Source: Massilia soli (GTDB lineage: Bacteria > Pseudomonadota > Gammaproteobacteria > Burkholderiales > Burkholderiaceae_D). Taken from it: a stretch of DNA of 64,000 nt. The position numbers and the translations under genes were made by a program. Under the pieces are notes generated by a model, which was not told the origin of the DNA, did not search any database, and saw only the letters and a list, made by a program, of their open reading frames with translations. The DNA lies in assembly GCF_016809835.1 (NCBI RefSeq), contig NZ_JAFBIL020000005.1, forward strand, positions 310,001 to 374,000. Reading direction: 5' to 3'. Shown piece after piece: positions 8,290 through 16,785 of this stretch (position 1 is the stretch's first letter; the number at the start of each line of letters is the position of its first letter).

Positions 8290-10353
8290 TCAGGCCGGAT
8301 CGGCGGGTTTGAAAAACGCGATCACGTCGGCTTCCACGCGGGTGCGCTTGAATGGCGGAAGACTCTGCCACACGCGGCGGCCGTACGATTTACTGATGAT
8401 GCGCGGATCGCAGATCATCAGCACGCCACGGTCGGTCTCGTCGCGGATCAGGCGCCCTGCCCCCTGTTTCAGGTTGATGATCGCCTCCGGCAAGGTATGG
8501 TGCATGAACCCGTTCATGCCCTGCTTTTCCATCACGTCGATGCGCGCGGCCAGCACCGGGTCATCGGGCGGCGCGAACGGCATCTTGTCGATGATCACCA
8601 GCGACAGCGCGTCGCCGCGCACGTCGACGCCTTCCCAGAAACTCTGGCTGCCGACCAGCACCGCGTTGCCCGCCGCACGGAACGAGTCGAGCAGTTCGGT
8701 GCGTCCGCGCTCGCCCTGCACAAACAGTGGGAAATCGAGGCCGCGCGCGGCGAACTCGGTGCGCAGCCGTTCCGCCACATGCTTGACCGCGCGAATCGTC
8801 GTGCACAGGAAAAAGGTGCGCCCGCCGGCCGCCTCGATCACCGGCAGCGCCGCATCGACCACCGCATCGGTGTAGCCGAACGCGTTCGGCTCCGGCAGTC
8901 CGCTCGGCACGTACAGTAATCCTTGCTGCTCGTAATTGAACGGGCTTGGCCAGTTCTTGGCCTCTTCGCCTTCCAGGCCCATCTGCGCCGAAAAGTGCTT
9001 GAAGTCATTCTTGACGGCTAAGGTTGCCGACGTAAAGATCCAGCTGCGCGGCGTGCCTTCGCGCTGGTTCGAGAAGATCGGCGCGATCGACAGCGGCGTT
9101 TTGTGCAGCTGCAGCGCGGACGAGAACGCCTCGACCCACAACACCGCCTGGTCGCCCTCGACCACCTTGCCTTTGGTGTCGGCCTTCCAGGCATCCAGGC
9201 CCGCTGCCAGCTCGACCGCGCGCACGCGGCATTGCTCGATGCTTTCGGCGCGCGCGGCCTGGTCTTCCAGCACATCGATCATCGCCGCCAGCTGCTCCTT
9301 CAAGGTGTCCAGCGCGGGGAAAAAGTCGGACGACGGCATGATCTGCGCCAGCGCCAGGCGCATGATGTCTTGCGGGAAGGCCAGGCGCAGGTCGCGCGCG
9401 GCCTTCTCGACCGCGGTAACGACCTTGGCCCAGTCCGGTCCACCGCGCGCATGGGCCAGGCCTTCGGCCAGCACGTCGCGGCACAGTTCGAGAATCTGCG
9501 AGGTCGACACCGTCTGGCCGAAGAACAAGGTGGCGGTGTCGGGCAGCTGGTGCGCTTCGTCGAAGATGATGGTGTTGGCCGACGGCAGCAGCTCGGCCAC
9601 GCCGGTGTCCTTCAGCGCCACATCGGCGAAGAACAGGTGGTGGTTGACCACCACCACATCGGCCTGCTGGGCCTCGCGGCGCGCCTTCATCACGAAGCAG
9701 TCCTGGTAGTACTGGCACTCGGCGCCCATGCAGGTGTCGCGGGTCGAGGTGACCAGGTTCCAGATGGTGGCGTTCTCGGGCACCTTGGTCAGTTCGGCCT
9801 TGTCGCCCGAACTGGTCATCTTGATGAAGCGCGAAATCTCGCGCAGGTGGCCGACGTCGTCGCGCGAGGTCATGCGCCCGTTGTTGAGCGTGCGTTCGAG
9901 GTGGTAATGGCAGACGTAATTCGAGCGCCCCTTGAGCAGCGCCACCGAGACCGGCGCGCGCAAGGCGGTGCGCACGGTCGGGATATCGCGCAGGAACAGC
10001 TGGTCCTGCAAGTTCTTGGTGCCGGTCGAGACGATGGTCTTGCCGCCCCACAGCAGTGCCGGGACCAGGTAGGCGAAGGTCTTGCCGGTGCCGGTGCCGG
10101 CTTCGGCGATCAGGGTTTTCTGGCCGGCGATGGCTTGCGCGATCGATTTGGCCATCTCGGTTTGCGAGCGGCGCGGGCTGAACGCACCGACCGAAGGCGC
10201 AAGGGGGCCGCCCGCGGAAAACAGGCGGTCGATTTCGGCGTCGTACTTGCCGGCCGGAGCGGCCTCGAAGGCGCCCTGGTCAGGCAGCACGCCGGTCGTG
10301 CCCGGGGCTGGTGTTTGCTCGGTCAAAGTGGATGGCAGGTAATGCGAAGACAA
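8290..10353 (-). CDS. DinG/YoaA-type ATP-dependent DNA helicase
   Basis: A 687-residue XPD-like superfamily 2 helicase that unwinds damaged or structured DNA 5' to 3'. Walker A is AEAGTGTGKT at residues 84-93 and the DEAH box is IIFDEAHQLPD. Four cysteines between them (NYVCHY, DTCMGAEC, QDCF) fit the 4Fe-4S cluster of this family. C-terminal motifs include VLVGSQSFWEGVDVRG (motif V) and QGAGRLIRDETDRG (motif VI). Length and the short N-terminus without an exonuclease domain fit YoaA better than long DinG proteins of Firmicutes. The start lies 2 bp after the stop of the upstream DUF465 gene. Confidence 0.9.
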   Translation of the reverse strand: MSSHYLPSTLTEQTPAPGTTGVLPDQGAFEAAPAGKYDAEIDRLFSAGGPLAPSVGAFSPRRSQTEMAKSIAQAIAGQKTLIAEAGTGTGKTFAYLVPALLWGGKTIVSTGTKNLQDQLFLRDIPTVRTALRAPVSVALLKGRSNYVCHYHLERTLNNGRMTSRDDVGHLREISRFIKMTSSGDKAELTKVPENATIWNLVTSTRDTCMGAECQYYQDCFVMKARREAQQADVVVVNHHLFFADVALKDTGVAELLPSANTIIFDEAHQLPDTATLFFGQTVSTSQILELCRDVLAEGLAHARGGPDWAKVVTAVEKAARDLRLAFPQDIMRLALAQIMPSSDFFPALDTLKEQLAAMIDVLEDQAARAESIEQCRVRAVELAAGLDAWKADTKGKVVEGDQAVLWVEAFSSALQLHKTPLSIAPIFSNQREGTPRSWIFTSATLAVKNDFKHFSAQMGLEGEEAKNWPSPFNYEQQGLLYVPSGLPEPNAFGYTDAVVDAALPVIEAAGGRTFFLCTTIRAVKHVAERLRTEFAARGLDFPLFVQGERGRTELLDSFRAAGNAVLVGSQSFWEGVDVRGDALSLVIIDKMPFAPPDDPVLAARIDVMEKQGMNGFMHHTLPEAIINLKQGAGRLIRDETDRGVLMICDPRIISKSYGRRVWQSLPPFKRTRVEADVIAFFKPADPA

Positions 10354-10354
10354 A

Positions 10355-10555
10355 TCAGGCCGGAACGTCCGGCACCAATTGCATTTTCAGCAGGGTGATA
10401 TGGTCTTTCAGCTGCAGTTTGCGCTTTTTCAGGCGGCGCAGCTGCAGCTGGTCGTTGTGGCCGTCCTCGGTCAGCTTGTTTATGACCGCGTCCAGATCGC
10501 GATGTTCCACGTCGAGTTCGACGAGGCGGCTCTGGATATTTTCTACGTCAGTCAT
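10355..10555 (-). CDS. DUF465/YdcH-type small coiled-coil protein
   Basis: A 66-residue, charged, almost wholly helical protein (ENIQSRLVELDVEHRDLDAV ... RRLKKRKLQLKDHITLLKMQL). Both the heptad pattern and the RLKKRKLQLKD block are characteristic of the DUF465 family, whose biochemical role is unknown. It ends 1 bp before the helicase gene begins, so the two are probably one transcript. Confidence 0.85.
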   Translation of the reverse strand: MTDVENIQSRLVELDVEHRDLDAVINKLTEDGHNDQLQLRRLKKRKLQLKDHITLLKMQLVPDVPA

Positions 10556-10767
10556 TGTCGCTTTCCCAACCTTGTTTCAGTGCTGCTAACGGGCGCCGTG
10601 CGGCGTGCATACATTTGGATACAAAAGTTTCGGGAGGACAACCGTTTCATCTTGCAACTTAGGGTGTTCCCGGTGCATAGTTTAATCTACCGCGACGTTG
10701 CCGCCAATACAGATCGAGCGCGCGCTGCAATTGCAGTGATAACGCAGCAACGGAAAACATAGACGAG

Positions 10768-11574
10768 ATGAGTTCATACAAGATTGAAGCGGGCACGGCG
10801 CAGCACATTGGCAACCGCGCACAGCAGAACGACCGCGCTGCCCTGTTCACCGGCGCGCGCGCGCCGGGCTATGTGCTGGCCATCCTGGCCGACGGCCAGG
10901 CCGGCGGCGCCATCGCGCCCGAGCAGGTGCTGCACACGGCCAGGCTGGTGTTCAATGAATTCAAGCCTGGCGACGTCGCCAGCACCGCGCGCATGGCCGA
11001 CCTGCTGCGCGCCATCGTGCACGAGAGCCACCTGGTCATCAAGATGAACGGCGTCACCACCGGCACCGAGCCGACCGCCAGCTTCGTCGGCTTGCTGATC
11101 AGCCCGCAAGGACAGGCGGTCTGGGCGCATGCCGGCGATTCGCGCCTCTACCATTTCGTTGCTGGCCAGTGCCGCGCCCGCACCACGGACGCGGCGTATG
11201 TCGACCATTTGACCGTGAACGACAAGCTTCCGCTGGAAGCTGCGAAGGCGCACCGCCAGTCGCCGCTGCTGGCCAACGTGCTTGGCAATATCGTCAAGGA
11301 ACCGTTCGTGGCGATCGGCAGCCACGATGGCCTCGCCGCGGACGACGCTTTCCTGTTGTGCTCGGACGGCCTGTGGGCGTACTTTACCGATACCGAGCTG
11401 GGCTCGGTGCTGAACAAGAACGCCCCGCGCCAGGCGTCCGAAATGCTGATCAACAAGGCAATCGAACGCGCCGACGGCAAGGGCGACAACTGCACGATGG
11501 CGATGATCAAGCTGGTGCGCCCGCCGAAGGAAGTGCCGGACTATAAGGTGGAAAAGATGCGCCGGGCAGTCTGA
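10768..11574 (+). CDS. PP2C-family serine/threonine phosphatase
   Basis: A 268-residue cytosolic metal-dependent protein phosphatase. The PPM motifs are in order: GNRAQQNDRAALF with Asp22, ILADGQ with Asp42-Gly43, the SFVGLL and WAHAGDSRLYHF blocks, LLCSDGLWAYF, and C-terminal GDNCTMAMIKL. Aspartates for the two-metal centre are retained. The ATG has only a weak ribosome site, but no better start lies downstream before the first motif. No kinase or FHA partner lies next to it, so its substrate is not evident. A 212-bp gap upstream separates it from the divergent DUF465 gene. Confidence 0.85.
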   Translation: MSSYKIEAGTAQHIGNRAQQNDRAALFTGARAPGYVLAILADGQAGGAIAPEQVLHTARLVFNEFKPGDVASTARMADLLRAIVHESHLVIKMNGVTTGTEPTASFVGLLISPQGQAVWAHAGDSRLYHFVAGQCRARTTDAAYVDHLTVNDKLPLEAAKAHRQSPLLANVLGNIVKEPFVAIGSHDGLAADDAFLLCSDGLWAYFTDTELGSVLNKNAPRQASEMLINKAIERADGKGDNCTMAMIKLVRPPKEVPDYKVEKMRRAV

Positions 11575-11728
11575 GGGGACGCGAATCGGCGGCGTTTCGC
11601 GCCGCGGCCGCGCGGTCTATCGCTGGAATCTGCGGCTCATGCTGTGTTTCCAACATTTCATCCCGTAGGGCATCCGTCGCGGCCATTATCCGCGTATGTT
11701 ATTTCCTTTCAATCAAATGGAAAATGAC

Positions 11729-13072
11729 ATGCATATCCGCCTCCTACTCGTTGCACTAGCCGTTGCCAGCACGGTGCAGGCCGCACCTCCCGCGGCCAGT
11801 GCAAAGCCAGGTCAGTTCAGCGGCAACACCATCAAGCGCCATCTGTTTTCCGTCGACCAGTTTGCCGGGATCCAGGCCGAGTTTGACAAGCGCAAGTTGC
11901 GGGTCGCAGACGCCCCACGGGTGCCGGCAAGCGGATTGCCGATGCGGATGACGGCGACCGGCGGAAGCGGCATCGCCACGCCCCTCCTGATCGAGCATGC
12001 CAACGGCCGCTTTCACGTGTACGCCGAGCGCCGCCGACCGCAGCACCCCGCCGCGCCGCTTCCCTATGTCAGCCAGGACGTCGTGTTCGATACCGGGAAT
12101 CCCGAGGTGGCGCCAGTCGGTACGCTAAGCTATCCATCATCGGCCGGGCCTTTTCCTGGTGTGGTGCTGGTTGCCGGATCAGGCCCCCACGATCGCGATG
12201 GCGGCATGTCGCTGCACAAAACGATGGCCGTCCTGGCCGATCACCTGACCCGCCAGGGCTTCGCCGTACTGCGCTATGACAAGCGCGGTGTCGGCCTGAC
12301 GGGCGGCAACTTACATCCGGGCTCCACGACGGATGACTACGCCGACGATGCACTGGCCGCGGTCCGCTTCCTTCAAATTCAGCCGCAGGTCCGTTCAGCG
12401 CAGATCGGCATCGTCGGCCACAGCGAGGGCGCGATCATTGCGTCGATGGTGGCTGCGCAAGCGCCAGCTGAAGTGCGCTTCATTGTCATGCTCGGCGGCA
12501 CAGGACTCCCCGGCGCAGAAGTCCAAACCCGGCAAGATGCCGCCGCCCGGCGCGCCGACGGGATGCCGGAAGCACTTGTCCTCCTGAACCAGTCGCAAGA
12601 GCGCGACCTGCTGGACATCGCGGCAAGCGATCGGAATCGCACCGACGCGCTCAGCGCGATGCGCGCGGCGACGCTTGCACTGCCAGCGGCGACCAAGGCC
12701 GAACTCGGCATCGCGCCTGACGGCCTGCCCGACGAAGCCTTCGAGGGGCTGCTGACGCCGTGGCATCGGCGATTTCTTGCGCTGGATCCGCGCGTGTACC
12801 TGAATCGGGTCACTTGTCCGGTGCTCGCGCTGGGCGGCGAAAAGGACATGCAGGTGACGCCGGCCGACAACCTGAACGAAATCGAGCGCGCGCTCAAGCG
12901 CGCCGCGCCACTGGCGACGGTGCGCCAGCTTGCTGGGCTGAACCATAATTTCCAGACGGCCAGGACCGGGCATCCCGGCGAGTATGGGCTGATTGAAGAA
13001 ACCATCGCGCCGTCCGCGCTGGCGACGATATCAACATGGATGACAAATGTGACCGGCAACGGCAAGCGATAA
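11729..13072 (+). CDS. secreted alpha/beta hydrolase
   Basis: An exported serine hydrolase of about 447 residues with a signal peptide (MHIRLLLVALAVASTVQAAP). The alpha/beta-hydrolase core shows an oxyanion region VVLVAGSGPHDRDGG, LRYDKRGVG, the nucleophile elbow IVGHSEGAII, and late motifs CPVLALGGEKDMQVTPADN (acid) and LAGLNHNFQ (histidine). The GSGPxDRDG signature is common in S33/S9-like esterases and peptidases of unknown substrate. Starts at 11717 and 11696 are also open; 11729 is preferred because it places the signal peptide at the N-terminus, although the ribosome site is weak. Confidence 0.8.
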   Translation: MHIRLLLVALAVASTVQAAPPAASAKPGQFSGNTIKRHLFSVDQFAGIQAEFDKRKLRVADAPRVPASGLPMRMTATGGSGIATPLLIEHANGRFHVYAERRRPQHPAAPLPYVSQDVVFDTGNPEVAPVGTLSYPSSAGPFPGVVLVAGSGPHDRDGGMSLHKTMAVLADHLTRQGFAVLRYDKRGVGLTGGNLHPGSTTDDYADDALAAVRFLQIQPQVRSAQIGIVGHSEGAIIASMVAAQAPAEVRFIVMLGGTGLPGAEVQTRQDAAARRADGMPEALVLLNQSQERDLLDIAASDRNRTDALSAMRAATLALPAATKAELGIAPDGLPDEAFEGLLTPWHRRFLALDPRVYLNRVTCPVLALGGEKDMQVTPADNLNEIERALKRAAPLATVRQLAGLNHNFQTARTGHPGEYGLIEETIAPSALATISTWMTNVTGNGKR

Positions 13073-13136
13073 GAGCGCAAATACCCATCCGCAGCGTGGC
13101 ATCGCCCCGTTCGAACCAGCTCTGCCGCGCAGCCGC

Positions 13137-14027
13137 CTAGTCCCCTGCCCGCTGCTCGAGGTGCTGCAGGAACGCGCTGGCGACCGGCGAGAGCTTCTTG
13201 CCTTTCCGGTAGATTGTCCACCAGTTGGACTGCACCGGGAAACCGGCGACATCGAGCACGGCAAGATGCTCATCGGCCGGATTCTTCGCCAGCGCGTGGC
13301 GGGACACGACAGCAATTCCCAGTCCCGCCGCGACCGCTTGCTTGATCGCTTCATTACTGCCCAACTCCATCCTCACCGTCGGCTCGAATCCCAGGCGCCT
13401 GAACTGGTTGTCGCCGGCCAACCGGGTGCCCGAGCCCTTCTCGCGCAGGATGAAGCGCATCGCACCCAGGTCCGCCAGCGTAACCTGCTGCCTTCCCGCC
13501 AGTGGATGCGAGTCGATCGCAATCACGTCGAGCGGGTTGGTCAGAAAGGCGTGGCGCTCGAGCTCCATGTCGTCGGGCGGCATCGACATGATGTAGAGGT
13601 CATCGAGGTTCTCGCGTAGCCGGTTCAGCACGCCATCGCGGTTCAGCACTTCGAGGGCGATATCGACATCCGGATACAGCGCGCAAAACGTTCCCAGAAC
13701 ACGCGGCACGAAATATTTCGCGGTGCTAACCACCGACAGCCGCAACCGTCCGCGGGTCATGCCCTTGAGCGCGTCGGCGTGCTGCTCAAACGCGCCCCAT
13801 TCGTTCATCATGTTGCGCGCGGTGGTGGCCAGCGCTTCGCCAGCGGCGGTCAGGTAAAGCCGCTTGCCCACCTGTTCGTACAGGGGCAGCCCGATACCCT
13901 CGGAAAGCTCCTTTAGCTGCATCGAGGCGGTCGGCTGGGTGACGTGACAGGCACGCGCGGCCGCAGTCACACTCAGGTGTTCGGCAAAGAACAGGAACAG
14001 GCGAAGCTGGCGGAAAGTGGCGTTCAT
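13137..14027 (-). CDS. LysR-family transcriptional regulator, CbbR/CmpR-like
   Basis: A 296-residue LysR-type regulator. The N-terminal winged helix-turn-helix (residues 1-65) reads FRQLRLFLFFAEHLSVTAAARACHV in part, followed by TQPTASMQLKEL. A periplasmic-binding-like effector domain follows from about residue 90 (RGRLRLSVVSTAKYFVPRVLG). The FRQLRLF start and SVVSTAKYFVP resemble CbbR/CmpR regulators, which sense carbon-fixation metabolites. It is divergent from an SbtA-type bicarbonate permease gene 92 bp away, with a perfect 8-bp inverted repeat between them, so it most likely controls that transporter. Confidence 0.88.
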   Translation of the reverse strand: MNATFRQLRLFLFFAEHLSVTAAARACHVTQPTASMQLKELSEGIGLPLYEQVGKRLYLTAAGEALATTARNMMNEWGAFEQHADALKGMTRGRLRLSVVSTAKYFVPRVLGTFCALYPDVDIALEVLNRDGVLNRLRENLDDLYIMSMPPDDMELERHAFLTNPLDVIAIDSHPLAGRQQVTLADLGAMRFILREKGSGTRLAGDNQFRRLGFEPTVRMELGSNEAIKQAVAAGLGIAVVSRHALAKNPADEHLAVLDVAGFPVQSNWWTIYRKGKKLSPVASAFLQHLEQRAGD

Positions 14028-14057
14028 AGATTTTTCTCTATTCTAGCCATCATGATA

Positions 14058-14077
14058 ATCGATTTTTATAAATCGAT
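14058..14077. promoter_or_regulatory. candidate LysR operator between lysR and the bicarbonate permease
   Basis: Perfect inverted repeat atcgattt-ttat-aaatcgat in the 92-bp divergent intergenic region. It contains the T-N11-A pattern favoured by LysR-type regulators. The role is inferred from position and symmetry. Confidence 0.5.
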
Positions 14078-14119
14078 CGCAGCCGTTAGGATGCTTAACC
14101 TTCGCAAACAACGCTTCCC

Positions 14120-15121
14120 ATGCACAACCTCCTCGATCCAGCCATCCTGTTCTTCGCCTTCGGCATCCTTGCCGGTTGCCTCAAGTCCAATCTTGAAATT
14201 CCCCAGCCGATCTCGCGCTTCCTGTCGCTCTACCTGCTCATGGCGCTGGGCTTGAAAGGCGGCTTCGCGCTCGCGCAATCGGGCCTGACGACCGAAGTGG
14301 CTGTGAGCCTGGGCTGCGCGGTGCTGCTGGCGATCATCGTCCCGCTCATTTCTTACCACCTGCTCAAGCGCAGCCTGCCGGCGTTCGATGCCGCCGCGGT
14401 CGCCGCCACCTACGGCTCGGTCAGCGCCGTGACCTTCATCACCGCCACGCAGTACCTGGATGCCCAGCAGATCGTGTATGGCGGCCATATGGCGGCCGCC
14501 ATGGCGCTGATGGAATCGCCCGCCATCATCATTGCCGTCGTGATTGCCAACACGCTGAGGCAAACGGCGGCGCAACCGGTGATGGCAGCCGGCGGCGCAG
14601 CCGTGCTTGGCGTGGGCGGGCCGAAGCAAAGTGGGCTGGGAAAGATTCTTCACGAATCGCTGACCGATGGCACCCAGCTATTGCTGCTGGGCGCGATGGT
14701 GGTCGGACTGCTGACGGGAGAAGCCGGAAAAGCGGCGATGGCGCCGTTTTCCATCGACCTGTTCAAAGGCATGCTCGCCTTCTTCCTGCTCGACATGGGG
14801 CTGATGACTGCGCGCAATCTGGGAAAATTGCGCGAGCAATCGCGCTGGCTGATCGCTTACGCCAGCGGCGCGCCGGTTCTGCATGCTGGCCTCGCACTTG
14901 GCCTGTCGCTGATGCTGGGTCTGTCGACCGGCAACGGTGCGCTGCTGATGATCCTTGCCGCGAGTGCTTCTTACATCGCGGTTCCGGCTGCCTTGCGGTA
15001 TGCGATTCCAGAGGCGAACCCGTCGATCTATTTCAGCATGTCGCTGGGCGTGACGTTTCCCTTAAATCTTTTGTTCGGCATTCCTGTGTACACCTATCTC
15101 GCCGGCGCGGTCCTTGGCTGA
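14120..15121 (+). CDS. SbtA-type sodium-dependent bicarbonate transporter
   Basis: A 333-residue integral membrane protein with about ten hydrophobic segments arranged as an inverted repeat. It opens with NLLDPAILFFAFGILAG and has LKSNLEIPQPISRFLSLYLL, a strong signature of the SbtA family (DUF897). The second half shows LFKGMLAFFLLDMGLMTARNL and the closing FPLNLLFGIPVY. In cyanobacteria the family imports bicarbonate with sodium. In a heterotroph it probably supplies bicarbonate for carboxylation reactions. It is divergent from a CbbR-like regulator, which supports a carbon-supply role. No SbtB-like PII partner lies beside it. Confidence 0.85.
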   Translation: MHNLLDPAILFFAFGILAGCLKSNLEIPQPISRFLSLYLLMALGLKGGFALAQSGLTTEVAVSLGCAVLLAIIVPLISYHLLKRSLPAFDAAAVAATYGSVSAVTFITATQYLDAQQIVYGGHMAAAMALMESPAIIIAVVIANTLRQTAAQPVMAAGGAAVLGVGGPKQSGLGKILHESLTDGTQLLLLGAMVVGLLTGEAGKAAMAPFSIDLFKGMLAFFLLDMGLMTARNLGKLREQSRWLIAYASGAPVLHAGLALGLSLMLGLSTGNGALLMILAASASYIAVPAALRYAIPEANPSIYFSMSLGVTFPLNLLFGIPVYTYLAGAVLG

Positions 15122-15147
15122 CCGCGGCGCTGCGCTGCGCCGGCCGA

Positions 15148-15177
15148 GGCAGTGGCAGTGGCAGTGGCAGTGGCAGT
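15148..15177. repeat. (GGCAGT)5 tandem repeat
   Basis: Five perfect hexamers 27 bp after the bicarbonate permease stop codon, outside any convincing gene. Confidence 0.9.
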
Positions 15178-15257
15178 GGTAAGTTAGATTGACGGCGAAG
15201 CCGAGCTCTATCAGCGTGGCGACAAGGCCGACTCGCGAGACCATGTCACAGCATCAT

Positions 15258-15337
15258 GCTCCGGCACCACCTCGGCCGACATCAGAGCTTGACCTTGTTG
15301 GTCGTTGAACACGTCGATCAGCCACGTGAAGTGGCGG
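15258..15337 (-). pseudogene. fragment of zapE, C-terminal region
   Basis: About 80 bp closely match the intact zapE gene at 19359-19439 on the same strand. The fragment translates to HFTWLIDVFNDQQGQALMSAE where zapE has RFTWLIDVFYDHKVKLLMSAE. One base has been lost and another gained a few codons apart, so the frame is shifted and restored. Neither end continues as zapE, so this is a non-functional duplicate piece. Confidence 0.8.
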
Positions 15338-15471
15338 CCGACAAAATCACGAGATGCAAGCGGCTGGTCAGCGTCACCATCGGTGATCTCGGGGTGAACG
15401 CGTACGGCGCGGTGTCGGAGGTGCAGGCGCATTTGGTGGTGGGCTTGGCTGCGGTTGCTAACGAGGTGAAC

Positions 15472-15897
15472 ATGAGGACATTCCCTGCAACATCGGAACC
15501 GGATGGGCGGCTTTCCGCCTTTGAGGTGGAAAACGCATACATCGGGCCATCTGCGGTCGCTCAAATCCTCCGAGGGACGGAGGGCGTGACGGAGGTGGAG
15601 CAGCGCCGTCTCTTCTCCCGCGACAGCGACGTCCATGTGAAGTTTAAGTACCGAGGGTATCCCTGCATTGTCTGGGAGCCCTACGGCGACAACAGCAGGT
15701 ACTGGATTGGCCCAGCGAGCACAGGCATGTTTACGGAAGACATGGCTCCTGTGGAAAAGGCCTTCGCTCACTACCAGCCACCCCTGCACCGGACGCTTGT
15801 GGGAGACATTCTGACCCTTCGCTTCGGGAAGCGAGACAAACAGGGGACGGAGTGCGCCAGTACCAAATGGGGCCCCACCCTCTTCCCGGGAAAATAG
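15472..15897 (+). CDS. hypothetical protein, island gene
   Basis: A 141-residue soluble protein of unknown function. It reads as a folded protein: SAFEVENAYIGPSAVAQILR, a VTEVEQRRLFSRDSDVHVKF segment, and a Tyr/Trp-rich YRGYPCIVWEPYGDNSRYWI block. I recognise no catalytic motif. The ATG at 15472 follows a GAGGTG site; the frame is open upstream into the zapE remnant but that part does not look coding. Its neighbours (zapE fragment, Sel1-like gene, IS30 element) place it in the accessory island. Confidence 0.6.
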   Translation: MRTFPATSEPDGRLSAFEVENAYIGPSAVAQILRGTEGVTEVEQRRLFSRDSDVHVKFKYRGYPCIVWEPYGDNSRYWIGPASTGMFTEDMAPVEKAFAHYQPPLHRTLVGDILTLRFGKRDKQGTECASTKWGPTLFPGK

Positions 15898-16067
15898 TGG
15901 CGTGGGGAACGATAGCAAAGGTGAGGAGCGGGCGGAGCCGGGGCGGCCCGTGTCGCCTTCGCCGCAAGGTCGGCAACCAAGAGGGGACATTGGAAAATTT
16001 ACGCAGCGTAGCTTTACACGATGCTGAACACGTTGACGAATTGAATGGGCGGAGTGAGGGGACAGGA

Positions 16068-16637
16068 ATGACTCATCGAGCGGCAGCAGAATCGGCATAT
16101 TTGCTGGCATGCAATGACCAGGAAGACGTGGCAAGGCTCGGACTACGCCTATTAGAAGATCTGGCTGTCAAGGAATGCTATTTAGCCAAATTGTGCATGA
16201 TGTATGTGTACGATTTTGGAGGACTCGTTGACCCCGATCCAAAAGTGGCAAGGATGTGGGCAGACCAGGCTCGGGCAATGCATTCAACACTGTCAGACCC
16301 GGATGATCTTCATGATGCCGGGCAAAAGTGCAAATGGGATCGTCACCGTTTTCTGGCATCAGATCAGGATGCCCTTGCGCTCTGGGAAAAGTCTGCCTCG
16401 CTTGGAAATGGTGCGGCGCTTTTTGCCATCTGTGACGCTACGCATTATGACGCGGATCGCCCTAAAGATTGGACCGAGAGATTGACCGCTGCGGCACACT
16501 TAGGTAGTACCCAGGCAATAGTCGAACTTGCTGGGCAGGATGGAGTTCGTGGAACTGAGCAAGAGTTGATATGGCTTCGTGCTGCCGTCGCACTTGAAAG
16601 TTTAAGGGCAAAAGAAATGCTCGAATGCTCCGAATAG
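16068..16637 (+). CDS. Sel1/TPR-like helical repeat protein
   Basis: A 189-residue helical protein. It has short alpha-solenoid repeats of the Sel1 type: CYLAKLCMMYVYDFGGLVDP with KVARMWADQARAM, DALALWEKSASLGNGAALFAIC, and LTAAAHLGSTQAIVELAGQD. Such repeats mediate protein contacts; no enzymatic domain is present. The ATG at 16068 has an ACAGGA site upstream and marks the point where coding-like sequence begins. Its base composition is visibly less GC-rich than the flanking core genes, consistent with acquisition. Partner and role are unknown. Confidence 0.6.
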   Translation: MTHRAAAESAYLLACNDQEDVARLGLRLLEDLAVKECYLAKLCMMYVYDFGGLVDPDPKVARMWADQARAMHSTLSDPDDLHDAGQKCKWDRHRFLASDQDALALWEKSASLGNGAALFAICDATHYDADRPKDWTERLTAAAHLGSTQAIVELAGQDGVRGTEQELIWLRAAVALESLRAKEMLECSE

Positions 16638-16743
16638 TTAAAGCGGTATTTTGAAAGGCTCGCGAGTGTCTACCAAACTCGTGGCGATTCACTCGGTAAT
16701 AAATAAAGTCGCGATTGGCGAGAAGGTGCTCCTTGCGATTACC

Positions 16744-16770
16744 TGTATTAGCTCAGACTTGACCTGACAC
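16744..16770. repeat. left outer inverted repeat
   Basis: Starts tgtattagctcag and ends cttgacctgacac. It is the inverse of 18483-18509 with two mismatches in 27. Confidence 0.8.
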
Positions 16771-16785
16771 ACGACGTTTGACTGG

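Larger units (their letters stand above)
15122..15471. other. 350-bp junction with tandem repeats and a zapE remnant
   Basis: No intact gene is seen. The stretch holds five GGCAGT hexamers (15148-15177), a degraded zapE piece (15258-15337), and unassigned DNA up to the ribosome site of the next gene. It marks the left boundary of the accessory island. Confidence 0.6.

Noticed and set aside
15211-16134. A 307-codon minus-strand open frame across the island edge
   Set aside because: Only the short zapE remnant in it resembles a protein; the rest is antisense to the two orphan genes.
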